Source of the DNA: Candidatus Iainarchaeum sp.
Lineage (GTDB): Archaea > Iainarchaeota > Iainarchaeia > Iainarchaeales > GCA-2688035
DNA: 51,027 nucleotides
Assembly: GCA_017610205.1 (NCBI GenBank)
Contig: JAFCCL010000010.1
Location: 1-51,027 of the forward strand
Direction of reading: 5' to 3'
A program made the position numbers and the translations under genes. This document shows, in pieces, positions 35,301 through 43,317 of this stretch (position 1 is its first letter; each line of letters begins with the position of its first letter). Under the pieces are notes generated by a model that had not been told where the DNA came from, did not search any database, and worked only from the letters and a program-made list of their open reading frames with translations.

Positions 35301-35966
35301 GTAGAAATTGACCCGCCTGGCCAATTGCATTACAATGCTTTGGCAGGGGGCGAGAGTTGGGGCAATATTAAATGGCAGGGATGGGAAATACCTGAAGATT
35401 ATACTTTTGAGATTAAGACATATTTTGACCAGATTGGTGAAGGACAAATGTTTTACCATATTATCAATTCTGCTACGTTACAGTTTATACCAGGCTTTAA
35501 GAGAACTGGTTTAGTTGTGACCCAAGAGCATATAGAAGTGCCAAATCTTGATACTTTAAATTTAATTGTTCCCGGAGTTGTTAAATACGGGGCAAATGCC
35601 GAGTGGCAGACATGGAAATTTGTGGTTACTAGTGATACCTGGATGACTGCAAGTACTGATATTTATTTAACTGATTCAACGCACACTAACCAGTTAATGG
35701 CTGAAGATGTTCCATGCCCGGTTTCCCCAATTCCTGGTGGAGCCAAAGGACCTTTCATATCTTTTGAAACAAGCGGGAATACTGAAGTGCACATAGACTA
35801 CCTTAAATTATATTATGATTCGGGAGTAAAAACCGTGGAGTTAATTCCTAGCGTAACTTATAGCGGTTCTGAGCTATTGCAGGACACCACATACCACTGG
35901 CGGGTTAAGTGTTATGATGGATATGACTGGTCGGATTGGGCTTACGGAACATTCAAGGCTGAATAA
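32352..35966 (+). CDS. Giant lipoprotein with two tandem seven-bladed propellers
   Basis: The protein is 1204 aa. The lipobox is LLFSGC (Cys21). Residues about 22-100 are paralogous to the preceding lipoprotein, and residues 105-215 form a small domain. Residues about 238-610 hold seven ~52-aa repeats (EWSKTFGGTE... QQTSDGGYIIAG). Residues about 613-890 hold seven ~40-45-aa repeats (STDGWAVG..GTIIRWNGSSWS). A fibronectin/LamG-like C-terminal region has SNPTHLATLTPALSWDYYDA. The protein is surface-exposed, and an adhesive or binding role is inferred. Confidence 0.85.
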   Translation: MKTANIALAIFALVILLFSGCVQDWTKTSSPTLSGIEPQEEKPENGIEQIPESELWEICKRENWPADCSVVSGLQDRKLCEKCKKLTETEIQKEAGNGTAARGENDLPKYSKSQDWEIPSEMFAEIKMDMPEGADVKGYCVEGTSVQEMMNWYKNQITGWTLKKEKPATKIPETGITIGMLIYHKDTEGIGITVLSGTKLKGTCYTLAAGSWSLFEKNGKGGKEPEKEKPAESTTTKQVGEWSKTFGGTEADYAWLVKQTSDKGYILVGGTISFGAGDHDVWLIKTDSSGNEEWNKTFGGTDYDDAHSVQQTSDGGYIIAGSTVCFGAGKYDAWVIKTDGSGNEEWSKTFGGTEDDYAYYVQQTSDRGYVIAGETWSFGAGGKDAWLIKIDSSGNEEWSKTFGGKDGEWVQSVQQTSDKGYIIAGNIAFDETGNHDVLLIKTDSHGNEEWTKTFGGTGDEEGEKVQQTSDGGYILVGGTTSFGNGSWDFWLVKTDSKGNKEWSKTFGGTEAEGAKEVQQTSDKGYILTGKTRSFGAKREDGSRVWNGLLVKTDSSGNEEWSKNLGGLDDEEMFSVIQISDGGYIVAGKTKSFSDNENWDVWLVKYGPEEKHTVASPTNRALASLSMTSSTDGWAVGDDGTIVRWDGSAWSTVASPTGEFLHSVHMLSPTDGWAVGLISRTGGWAMGTGGRIIKWDGSSWSIAAEPMTSSLYSIYMLSSTDGWAVGEHGTIVKWNGSSWSTVKSPPANSFYSVYMLSSTDGWAMGWNGAIIRWNGSTWSSVASPTKSSLLSVYMISSDEGWAVGVNGAIIRWNGSTWSLVSSPTKGSLASVYMLSPTDGWAVGYEGTIIRWDGSSWSSVASHTTNSLYSVQMLSPANGWVVGFGGKIIPIPPETNSPPVIENQKTEEQSNPTHLATLTPALSWDYYDADNDAMEQCQIQVGTSKSDSSLWDYALTRQQELEGAVHNEAFDDLDNINFSNPGKASVEIDPPGQLHYNALAGGESWGNIKWQGWEIPEDYTFEIKTYFDQIGEGQMFYHIINSATLQFIPGFKRTGLVVTQEHIEVPNLDTLNLIVPGVVKYGANAEWQTWKFVVTSDTWMTASTDIYLTDSTHTNQLMAEDVPCPVSPIPGGAKGPFISFETSGNTEVHIDYLKLYYDSGVKTVELIPSVTYSGSELLQDTTYHWRVKCYDGYDWSDWAYGTFKAE

Positions 35967-36145
35967 AAGTATGCAATCAAAAAGGGTTTATAAAATTAAG
36001 TCCTGTTATTATATGATGAAAATAAAATCTGCTTCCCAAACCTTTAATAATTATAGTTTGTCTGACATAGAGCAATCACAGAGTCACATTTGGACTTAAC
36101 AGCAAACCAATAACATTTAAGCAATCATTGCCATTGGGTGCTATA

Positions 36146-36162
36146 GGCAATGATGAGGTAAA
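36146..36162 (+). repeat. Conserved island element, copy 2
   Basis: The core is GGCAATGATGAGGTAAA. A perfect 9-base inverted partner ATCATTGCC lies at 36124-36132, so a hairpin can form. The TATA-like ACATTTAAG is at 36113-36121. T-rich TCTTTTTAA follows about 50 bases downstream. It sits between convergent genes. Confidence 0.65.
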
Positions 36163-36231
36163 TCACTATAGTGATGTATAGGGATTATAGTAATCTTTTT
36201 AAGGCACCCTCTACTTGCTTAGGTGTTAGCT

Positions 36232-37668
36232 TTATATTGATTGTTTGAAATCCTCAAGATCAAATGCTAAGAATCCTCTTTTCCTAAGTTTTTCTTTTCC
36301 CCTAATTTTTTTTGCAACCAAACCAAGCTTTAAGTTTGGAAGTTTTTTGTACAAATGACTTGTTTTCTTTTCAAGTTCGCTTAATGTGTTTATTGCTTCT
36401 TTATCTGTTAATTCACTCCACTTGAATTCAAAAGCAAAACTTTCTTTTCCCTTCTTTGCAATCAAATCAATTTCGTAAACATTTTCTCCTTTTTTCTTGC
36501 CTTGAATTTTTCCCCATTGCCGTTTAGCTTCCTTTAAATCTAATTCTTTTATTAAAAATTCTTTTGCAACTTCTTCAAAGGCTTTACCATAAACTGTATT
36601 CAAATTGCCCTTCAGTTTTTCCACAAACTCGTATTTCCTCGAAACATAATCAGAATAGTTTTTGTAAATCTCTGAAAACCAGTAGTGCATTAATGGGTGT
36701 TTAACTTTGTATATGCCTCTTTTTCCTTCAAAAGGCATTTCAAATTCAATTAACTCAAAGTAATCCTTTAACTCTTTAATCTGTCTAGTGATTGAAGTGG
36801 GTCTTGTATTTAAAGTGCTTGCAATTAGTGACGAGGTGTTGTTTCCATTAGCAATTGCTTCAAGGATAGAGTAGTATACCCCGCTTCTTCCGCCAAATTC
36901 TTGGGAAAGAATACTATTAACCTCGTCCTCTAACGGCGCGTTTCTTACAAACAAAAGAGAATTAAGGATTTCTTCTGCTTTTTTCGTTTGCAAACCAAAG
37001 TCTTCAATTGCAACAAAATACTTGGGGTAGCCGCCAAAAATACAATAAATTTTTATCAGGTCTTCTTTGCTTAACTTTAGTTCCTTGCCTAACTCCAAAC
37101 AGGAGCTAAAACTTAAGGGCTCAAGCTTGGAACCTCTTTTGATTCTTCCGTACAACGGTTCTTTGGAACTCCTAAACAAATTCTTTATCAGACCAATCAA
37201 TGAACCAGAAAGAATAATCAAACCAGGCCTGTTCTCATTCAAATCAATATATTTTTGCATTATGCCAAAAATAGCTGGATCTACAAAACTAAAATTCTGG
37301 AACTCGTCAAAAACAACAGGAGGTGCTTTTCTTGTCATCAGTATTTCAAAAAATTCATCCCAAGAATTAAGTTTCTCTAATTTTCCGACTATCCCATTTA
37401 TTCTCATTATTTCTTGAAATTCATTGAGTAAATCAGCAGAAGTTTTGTTTTTATTGACAAAAAAATATAGCCCATCTTTTCCATAGCCCTGCCCTGAACC
37501 ATCACTAAATCCCTGCCCAGAACCAACTATGCGAAGAAACTCAAGCAAGAGCCTAGTTTTTCCGACTCTCCTTAAACCAAACAAAGCAATGACAAAAAGC
37601 TTTTTCCTAGAGAGATTTCCAAGCTCTTGTAATTCTTTTAATTCAGCAGACCTATCAACAAACCTCAA
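36232..37668 (-). CDS. Archaeal AAA ATPase with C-terminal DUF234/PD-(D/E)xK domain
   Basis: The protein is 478 aa from TTG, with AGGTGA upstream. The P-loop FGLRRVGKTRLLLEFL and Walker B PPVVFDEFQNF are clear, followed by a winged-helix region. The C-terminal domain has VYEIDLIAKKGK and FAFEFKW, a PD-(D/E)xK nuclease-like signature. Residues about 50-65 hold a short tandem insert (GSGQGFSDGSGQGYG). The family is widespread in archaea with poorly known function, possibly linked to mobile DNA. Confidence 0.88.
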   Translation of the reverse strand: MRFVDRSAELKELQELGNLSRKKLFVIALFGLRRVGKTRLLLEFLRIVGSGQGFSDGSGQGYGKDGLYFFVNKNKTSADLLNEFQEIMRINGIVGKLEKLNSWDEFFEILMTRKAPPVVFDEFQNFSFVDPAIFGIMQKYIDLNENRPGLIILSGSLIGLIKNLFRSSKEPLYGRIKRGSKLEPLSFSSCLELGKELKLSKEDLIKIYCIFGGYPKYFVAIEDFGLQTKKAEEILNSLLFVRNAPLEDEVNSILSQEFGGRSGVYYSILEAIANGNNTSSLIASTLNTRPTSITRQIKELKDYFELIEFEMPFEGKRGIYKVKHPLMHYWFSEIYKNYSDYVSRKYEFVEKLKGNLNTVYGKAFEEVAKEFLIKELDLKEAKRQWGKIQGKKKGENVYEIDLIAKKGKESFAFEFKWSELTDKEAINTLSELEKKTSHLYKKLPNLKLGLVAKKIRGKEKLRKRGFLAFDLEDFKQSI

Positions 37669-37907
37669 ATATATTCACCTACTGAATAATTCAATAACTG
37701 AATATCTATTTAAAAGCATTGTTTGGCCGAAAATCGGCCACATTATCTTTTAATGCCATTAACACCCATTTGCAACAGCAATGACGAATCTTATGTCTGG
37801 TTTTTGAAAAAAGAACGAAGTCAGGGCTTATTTTGTTTGGAAACACAAGGAATATAAAAAATAGTACGAGCAATACTTTTAACATATAATCTCTGAACAT
37901 CTCTGTA

Positions 37908-37924
37908 GGCAATGATGAGGTTAA
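37908..37924 (+). repeat. Conserved island element, copy 3
   Basis: Core GGCAATGATGAGGTTAA. The preceding ~31 bases, from TTTTAACATATAATCTCT at 37877, are shared with copy 6 apart from three or four changes. T-rich ATATTTTTTCTTC follows 40-50 bases downstream. It lies upstream of the small lipoprotein gene, which has its own A/T-rich promoter region. Confidence 0.7.
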
Positions 37925-38006
37925 GACAATTAAATGATATAGGTAATTGATATTTTTTCTTCAACCACTTTTGTACCAAAATTTATTTATTATTTAAAGG
38001 ATAAAT

Positions 38007-38269
38007 ATGTTTATGGTAATTAAAAAATTGCTTTGGTTTCATTTGTTGTTTTGTTGGTTCTTTTTAGCGGCTGTTTGCAGAATGTTAGAGCCCCTAATCC
38101 AGAGCTTTGTGATAAGGTATCCCAACAAAGCAGTAAAGATGTTTGTTACCACAGAACTGCCTTGGCCACGGGCGACGATATTTTATGCAGCAAAATCGTT
38201 GAATTGAATGAAAGAGACGACTGTTATATTGATTTGGCGGTTGGAAGAACCAGCTATTTCATTGATTAG
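38007..38269 (+). pseudogene. Small lipoprotein gene, frameshifted in its signal peptide
   Basis: The ATG at 38007 or 38013 gives MVIKK. The frame then fails at an A-run (38022-38027). One extra A would continue into IALVSFVVLLVLFSGCLQN, a perfect lipoprotein signal with lipobox FSGC. The rest (PELCDKVSQQSSKDVCYHRT...) has regularly spaced Cys. A TTG at 38033 could start the second frame, but the product would lack the positive N-terminal residues. It may be a decay product, a sequencing error or real frameshifting. Confidence 0.6.
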
Positions 38270-38277
38270 GTGGAAAA

Positions 38278-38817
38278 ATGCCTTTAACGCCGTTTCATCT
38301 CGGGCCTGCTTTGTTTTTTGGATTATTGTTTTTTAGGCTAATTAACTTGCCTGCTTTTTTGATTGCCAACGTTGTTGTTGATATTGAACCTTTCTTGATT
38401 TTATTCTTAGGTTTAGATTTACCTTTGCATGGTTTTTTTCATTCCTTTTTAGGTGGCTCTATAATCGTAATCATTCTTTCCCTTGCAATGATTAAAATGG
38501 ATAAACCAGTTCAGAAAATAATGTCCGCTTTTAAACTTGGGCAAAAATATTCCAAAAGAAGCATTTGGCTTGCATCGTTTTCAGGAATTTACTTGCATAT
38601 CCTGCTTGATTCCATACTCTATACTGATATTAAACCATTCTTTCCATTGAATGTCAACCCATTTTATAACAGCTCAATGTTTGCCGGGTTTGAAATATAC
38701 AGCCTCTGTGTAATCTTGTTTATTTTAGGGCTTGCATTATATGCCTACAAAGCACTGAAACAGCGAATACAAAATCCAATCAATAACATTAAATCATTTA
38801 TCTTCTATATTGTCTAA
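38278..38817 (+). CDS. Membrane-bound metal-dependent hydrolase-like protein
   Basis: The 179 aa contain about four to five membrane helices. The N terminus MPLTPFHLGPALFFGLLF, followed by a VVDIEPF motif and LPLHGFFHSFLGG, matches the YdjM/DUF457-like integral membrane hydrolases in the position of conserved His and Asp residues. The enzymatic role is unproven for the family. It starts 8 bases after the small lipoprotein frame. Element copy 4 begins 3 bases after its stop. Confidence 0.75.
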   Translation: MPLTPFHLGPALFFGLLFFRLINLPAFLIANVVVDIEPFLILFLGLDLPLHGFFHSFLGGSIIVIILSLAMIKMDKPVQKIMSAFKLGQKYSKRSIWLASFSGIYLHILLDSILYTDIKPFFPLNVNPFYNSSMFAGFEIYSLCVILFILGLALYAYKALKQRIQNPINNIKSFIFYIV

Positions 38818-38819
38818 CA

Positions 38820-38836
38820 GGCAATGATGAGGTTAA
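38820..38836 (+). repeat. Conserved island element, copy 4, inside a 13-bp inverted repeat
   Basis: Core GGCAATGATGAGGTTAA. TCTTCTATATTGT (38801-38813) and ACAATATAGAAGA (38847-38859) are perfect 13-base complements flanking the element, so it would sit in the loop of a long hairpin. The TATA-like ACATTAAAT is at 38786-38794. The inverted repeat could also act as a bidirectional terminator between the converging genes. Confidence 0.7.
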
Positions 38837-38885
38837 CGACAAAAGCACAATATAGAAGATGTAGCTATTTTAAGAAAAAGTTCTT

Positions 38886-40100
38886 TTATTTACCTAAGTG
38901 TTTTTCGAAGAGATCGAGCCAGTTAAGCACCAGTCTTGTTATCAAGAAATTGTTTTTTACATGCTCTTTTCCATTTTTTCCAAGCTCATTTCTCAGTTTT
39001 TCGTCTTTCAGAATTTTTATTACGCTCTTGCTAAAGCACTTGGTTTCATTTGGCTTGTGCAAAAACCCATTTATGCCATCAATTACTTGAAGTGGAATCC
39101 CCCCAACGTTGGAAGCAACGACAGGTGTTCCTTTGTATAATGCTTCGCTTACAGTTAACCCAAAGCCCTCCCTTTTGGATTTCTGGACGACAACTGAGGA
39201 TGCCCGCTGAACACAATTAACAAGGAAATCGTTTGCAACTGAAATCAGCCTAATGTCCTTGCTGTATCTGCTTTCTTTTGTTCTTTTTTCAAGTTTTTCA
39301 AAGAGTTTTTGGCCCTCGGGATCATCTAAGGCAAACTCGCCAAGCAGAACCAGCTGGCAGTCCAGCTTGCTCCTAACCTGTTCAAAGACCTTTACAACAC
39401 CAATTGGGTCCTTCCACTTGTCAAACCTTGATATTTGTGAAATAATTGGCTTGTTCAGGTCTATTCCGTATTTGCTTGTATACTTTCTAATTACTTCTCC
39501 ACTTGTAGTCTTGTTTTTTGCGCTCAATGGGTCTATGGCTGGCCAGATAACACTTTGAGGAATTTTTAAACGCTTCTTGTATTCGTTTTTTGATACAACA
39601 AAGTGGTCATATTTTTTAAGGAAAGTTTTTAAGTAATCCCAGACTTGGGTATTTGGGTTGGTTAGGTCAATATGACACCTGAAAATCCAGGGCTGCTTCT
39701 TTTTATAAAAGGAAATCAATGGCAAAGGCTGGGGGTCATGCACTATAACCAAGTCATGGTCTAGGTGATTAAAGCTTGAAAAGCGCTTGTTTGTTTCAAA
39801 ATAAATCTCCTTTTTTCTTTTTGAGAGGTTTATGTTCGCTCCCTGCAAGGCATTGTGAAACTTCTTTGTAATTGTAAAGAAGTCCGGCGTCCCATGCAAA
39901 ATCCGCCAGCCCAAATCTATTCCAATTTCGTTGAACAAAATCACAGTGCTGTTGAGCAGCTCTGCAACCCCACCACCCTGATACGTGGAATTTATGAAAA
40001 CAATGTGCTTGTTTGCCAATCTTTCCGCTTTGTTGTGAATACTTTCAATGGCTTCTTTTCCGGCAATCTTTTCATATTTTTTCAGGTTCGGCATGTTCAT
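38886..40100 (-). CDS. treT: TreT-like trehalose glycosyltransferring synthase (GT4)
   Basis: This 404-aa GT4 enzyme closely resembles archaeal TreT, which makes trehalose from NDP-glucose and glucose. The acceptor-side motif VFINSTYQGGGVAELLNS and FFTITKKFHNALQG are characteristic. HDPQPLPLI, PAIDPLSAKN, SQISRFDKWKDPIGV and the donor-site EGFGLTVSEALYKGTPVVAS follow. The length matches the family. It is preceded on the same strand by the GT4-HAD fusion, suggesting a linked pathway. Confidence 0.85.
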   Translation of the reverse strand: MNMPNLKKYEKIAGKEAIESIHNKAERLANKHIVFINSTYQGGGVAELLNSTVILFNEIGIDLGWRILHGTPDFFTITKKFHNALQGANINLSKRKKEIYFETNKRFSSFNHLDHDLVIVHDPQPLPLISFYKKKQPWIFRCHIDLTNPNTQVWDYLKTFLKKYDHFVVSKNEYKKRLKIPQSVIWPAIDPLSAKNKTTSGEVIRKYTSKYGIDLNKPIISQISRFDKWKDPIGVVKVFEQVRSKLDCQLVLLGEFALDDPEGQKLFEKLEKRTKESRYSKDIRLISVANDFLVNCVQRASSVVVQKSKREGFGLTVSEALYKGTPVVASNVGGIPLQVIDGINGFLHKPNETKCFSKSVIKILKDEKLRNELGKNGKEHVKNNFLITRLVLNWLDLFEKHLGK

Positions 40101-40146
40101 ATTATTTGGTGATGGTTGTTTATAAACATTTAGACTCTGGAAGCAT

Positions 40147-42147
40147 CTATTCTTTCAATTTTTCCAAAACTTCTCGTACGCCTTCTGTCGCTGGCTTGGC
40201 TGTTACCTGGTTTGCCAACCTTTTAAGTTTTTTGGTGGCATTTGCTAGGGCAATCTTGAAGCCTGGGTTCAAGAACATGTCTTCGTCGTTTTCTCCGTCT
40301 CCAATCAAAACAGTCTTTTCAAGGTCTATATCCAAATACCTCATCACAAGCCTTAGCCCAAGACCCTTGTCAACACCTGTGGGAAGCACCATGGTCTCGT
40401 CCACGTTCTTGATAAAATTCAGGTCTTTGGCAAGCTTTCCAAGCGTCCTCTTTACCAAGCTCTCGTCATTTGCACGCACACTCGCTATAACCTCGCCTAA
40501 AGTGGTTCCCTGAAGCTTAAGTGCCCTTATCATTTCCCTTGCTTTTCTCATATGCTCTGTATTGATTACTATTGTTTTTTTTGTTAGAGGAAAATAGAGC
40601 ACTGCTCCGTTCTCTGCAACCACGCCTGCCCAGCACTTGAATTTCTTGCACATGTCTCTAACAAAGCCAATGCTTCTGCCTGTTGCAAGAAACAAGGGCA
40701 CATTCAAGCTTTTCAATTCATTCAGTAGCTTGGAATCAAAGTCTGTTGGGTCAAATCTTCGTTTGCATGGCTTGTCAGTTATAGTTCTGTCTAGGTCAAC
40801 AACAATTGCCCTGATATCTGACAGGTCAAGGTATTCAATCCTATGAAATTCGTCTTTGATTCTCTTAATCGAGTTGTAAAGCATCAGGTGCCTTTCAACA
40901 CCGTTCTCAATCTTAAAGTTTTTGTCAACCAGTTCAAGGGACTTTTTTGACATCTTTTCGCTCAGTGATTCCCCTCGCAAGAACTTAAATATGCTTGCAT
41001 CGCCTTTTATAATCTTAACAATACTTCTGGCAGTGGCCTTTATGTCACCAACATCAACTAAAAAACCATTCTCGCCATCCTTTATCTGGATAGGGATGCC
41101 GCCTACCTTTGTTCCCACTACTGGCTTGCCGCAGGCCATGCCCTCAGTTATTGCCAAGCCAAAACCCTCATTCTTTGAACACAATGCTACGACATCAGCG
41201 CTGTTGTACAACTCTGGCAAAATGTGGTAGTCAATGGTGCCTGTCCAAAACACACTATTCTCCATACCAAGGTCTTTTATTAAATTTAACACTTTTTGCT
41301 TCAAAGCCTGCCTGCTTTTTGAAAGCTTGTTGCTCATCGAGTTGCCGCCAACAAAAACAAGCTTTGCATTAGGCACTTCTTTGATTATTTTAGGCATTGC
41401 TTTAATTAGCTGTTCATGGCCTGATTTTGGGTCAACTCTTTGAACGCTAAGAATAATCCTTGAATTTGCAGGGATTTTGTATTTCCGCTTCACAACAGCC
41501 TTGTTTATGTCCATTTTCTTAAAGAGGTTAGTGTTAGCAATAGGGTATATCAGCTCAGTTTTTTCTCTTGGAAGGCCAAGCTTTACAGCTACCTCTATGT
41601 AATCTTGGGACGAAAAAACGACCTTGTCATATTCCTTAAGGTGTTTTATTAAAAACTTGGCCAGGTGTTTTGACATGTTTTCTATAAATGGAATGTGCCA
41701 AGTTAGGATGCAGGGCATGCCCCTTGGCACATACTTGTAAGTAAACAGAAGTTGGAAATCATGGATATGCACTACATCAGCAGGTTGTTGCTCAAGCAAT
41801 TCTCGCAACTCTTCGCCAAAGTACTCGTTAACCTTGTTGTACTCTTCAAAGCCTTCAATCTTATCAGGGGGCTTGTCAAATTCCTTCACATTGTAGTGGC
41901 ATTCCTTATAAACGGTTTCCTTGAATAGGCTGTATCCCTTCATTATTTCAAAATCAATGGGTTCCCTTGGAACCCGGTGTATTTCGATGCCTCTAATCTC
42001 GTCCTCGTAATCTTCCTCGGCAAGCCTTAAATGCACCTCAACAACTTCATTGCCGTTCTTTTTCATCTCTTTCGCAAGGTTCAAAAGGTATGTGGAAACT
42101 CCGCCGATATGCGGATAAAAAGACTGACTTGCGTAATAGATTTTCAT
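40147..42147 (-). CDS. GT4 glycosyltransferase fused to a HAD phosphatase
   Basis: The protein is 666 aa from the ATG at 42147 (MKIYYASQSFYPHIGGVS), preceded by AGAGGCGA. Residues 1 to about 425 are a GT4 transferase with EGFGLAITEGMACGKPVVG. Residues about 440-666 are a HAD-IIB phosphatase: IVVDLDRTITD (nucleophile Asp), LFLATGRSIGFV and VLIGDGENDEDM. The order mirrors synthase-phosphatase pairs that make a sugar phosphate and then dephosphorylate it, as for trehalose or sucrose. The actual product is unknown. It is followed by treT. Confidence 0.85.
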   Translation of the reverse strand: MKIYYASQSFYPHIGGVSTYLLNLAKEMKKNGNEVVEVHLRLAEEDYEDEIRGIEIHRVPREPIDFEIMKGYSLFKETVYKECHYNVKEFDKPPDKIEGFEEYNKVNEYFGEELRELLEQQPADVVHIHDFQLLFTYKYVPRGMPCILTWHIPFIENMSKHLAKFLIKHLKEYDKVVFSSQDYIEVAVKLGLPREKTELIYPIANTNLFKKMDINKAVVKRKYKIPANSRIILSVQRVDPKSGHEQLIKAMPKIIKEVPNAKLVFVGGNSMSNKLSKSRQALKQKVLNLIKDLGMENSVFWTGTIDYHILPELYNSADVVALCSKNEGFGLAITEGMACGKPVVGTKVGGIPIQIKDGENGFLVDVGDIKATARSIVKIIKGDASIFKFLRGESLSEKMSKKSLELVDKNFKIENGVERHLMLYNSIKRIKDEFHRIEYLDLSDIRAIVVDLDRTITDKPCKRRFDPTDFDSKLLNELKSLNVPLFLATGRSIGFVRDMCKKFKCWAGVVAENGAVLYFPLTKKTIVINTEHMRKAREMIRALKLQGTTLGEVIASVRANDESLVKRTLGKLAKDLNFIKNVDETMVLPTGVDKGLGLRLVMRYLDIDLEKTVLIGDGENDEDMFLNPGFKIALANATKKLKRLANQVTAKPATEGVREVLEKLKE

Positions 42148-42290
42148 CCAGTCGCCTCTACGACTGCAAAAACAGTATGCGCAACTACACAAATAGAATC
42201 TGAGTCAGGATCATCACCTTCATCTGAATCTGAAATTTCCAACCAAAAACCCCGCTTAATTCTACTCTATTAACGAATTCTTTATAAGTA

Positions 42291-42776
42291 TTACGCCATT
42301 GCACATTTAATTTGCTCGGACAATGCAGGTTTAAGAATTTGGCTTTCACAAGTTTGCGTTCTTTCATTTGCCTTTAATCTATTATAAACTATCCCTGCGT
42401 ACTTTTCTGCTTTATCTGCTGAAGGCATTTCTATTTCGGAAACAAGTATTATGGCTGCAAAAATGTTTCTTGCAACAAAAGACAGTTTTAGGTAATAGCG
42501 GTCTTCTTCTTTGTATTTAAGAATGAAGTCTTTTTCTCCAAATTTATTTAATTTTGATATTTCTGCATCTTCATAATATTTTTATTCAACTAACCTTTTT
42601 TCAGCTCTAAAAGACCTGTTAAACCTTTCGCTTGGAACGAGACTTAACCCTAAGTCTTGTTGCCCAGTGGTAATAGGTAGTGGCTTCTCCAAAGCGCACA
42701 AAACAGAGTCATACGAAACTACCATTTGTTCGCCAAGAACTTTTTTGCTAAAGCTTATTTGGTAGCTTTTTACATT
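42291..42776 (-). pseudogene. Degraded gene with an internal stop
   Basis: One minus-strand frame reads protein-like sequence from 42776 (NVKSYQISFSKKVLGEQ) through SERFNRSFRAEKRLVE. It hits TAA at 42582-42584, then continues in the same frame with KYYEDAEISKLNKFGEKDF and IEMPSADKAEKYAGIVYNRL to TAA at 42291. There is no start codon at the beginning. No family is recognised. Confidence 0.5.
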
Positions 42777-42828
42777 TTAGGGGGCATCGGAAGGTTTAAA
42801 TGGGGGGGGTTATCGCCTACGTTTTTTA

Positions 42829-42845
42829 GGCAATGGCGAGGTTAT
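42829..42845 (+). repeat. Conserved island element, copy 5 (divergent)
   Basis: The core is GGCAATGGCGAGGTTAT, the most diverged copy. The TATA-like GGTTTAAAT is at 42793-42801, 28-36 bases upstream. A run of eight G (42802-42809) separates box and core. The micro-frame reads MARLLSEKA. It lies in the long gene-poor stretch between the GT4-HAD gene and the next glycosyltransferase. Confidence 0.5.
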
Positions 42846-42916
42846 TGTCGGAAAAAGCATAAGGAATGACACTAATTTAAGTTCCCTAAATGCCTCCTAA
42901 GGTGAATAGGGCATGA

Positions 42917-43126
42917 ATAGACGAGCTTTTAAACGGTACATTCTCAGCGATTGCTGAACCTCGCCGCACTAAAGTGCGGGGCTTCCCAACCCAAAAATGC
43001 AACAGAAAAGCAGAAGCAGTAGTCAAAAAAATCAAATACTTTCTAAACAAGTTTGGAACCCAAAACATTGAACACGCAAACCAGCTACTTGAATTGTTCC
43101 AAAAACAGTACAACAACAGGCTATAG
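42917..43126 (+). pseudogene. Possible transposase C-terminal remnant
   Basis: An open frame without a start ends with AEAVVKKIKYFLNKFGTQN then IEHANQLLELFQKQYNNRL and TAG. The pattern ..FGT..IE.AN.LL..F...YNN.. resembles the end of DDE transposases just before the usual RPH motif, which is missing here. A strong hairpin CCGCAC..GTGCGG lies at 42964-42979. The identity rests on a weak motif only. Confidence 0.4.
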
Positions 43127-43317
43127 TTAAGATTAAACCATTTTTCGTTCAACTAACTATATAGTGACAAGCAAAAAAACGGGGTTATATGCGTTATCAC
43201 ATAACAACTAAGGAAGATGAGAAGGAAAGAGGACTAAACATACTTTAAGGGTAAAGCATTTAGCCCGCCTTTTTTTTAACATTATAAAGAGTTTCATAAG
43301 GATGGATGTGAAGAAGA

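Noticed and set aside
37706..37912. 68-codon minus-strand frame with a hydrophobic stretch ending at element copy 3
   Set aside because: The frame is partly shared with copy 6 on the same strand (PT.M.RDYMLK), but it breaks soon after. The similarity is explained by the repeated DNA element.
38824..39090. 88-codon plus-strand frame starting in element copy 4
   Set aside because: Beyond its first codons it is antisense to the treT gene. Only the MMRL start belongs to the repeated element.
42031..42273. 80-codon plus-strand frame across the GT4-HAD start
   Set aside because: Its first part is antisense to the transferase gene, and the remainder has no motif or start signal of its own.
42886..43152. 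88-codon minus-strand frame
   Set aside because: It covers the transposase-like remnant and the CCGCAC hairpin, and it has no recognisable protein pattern.
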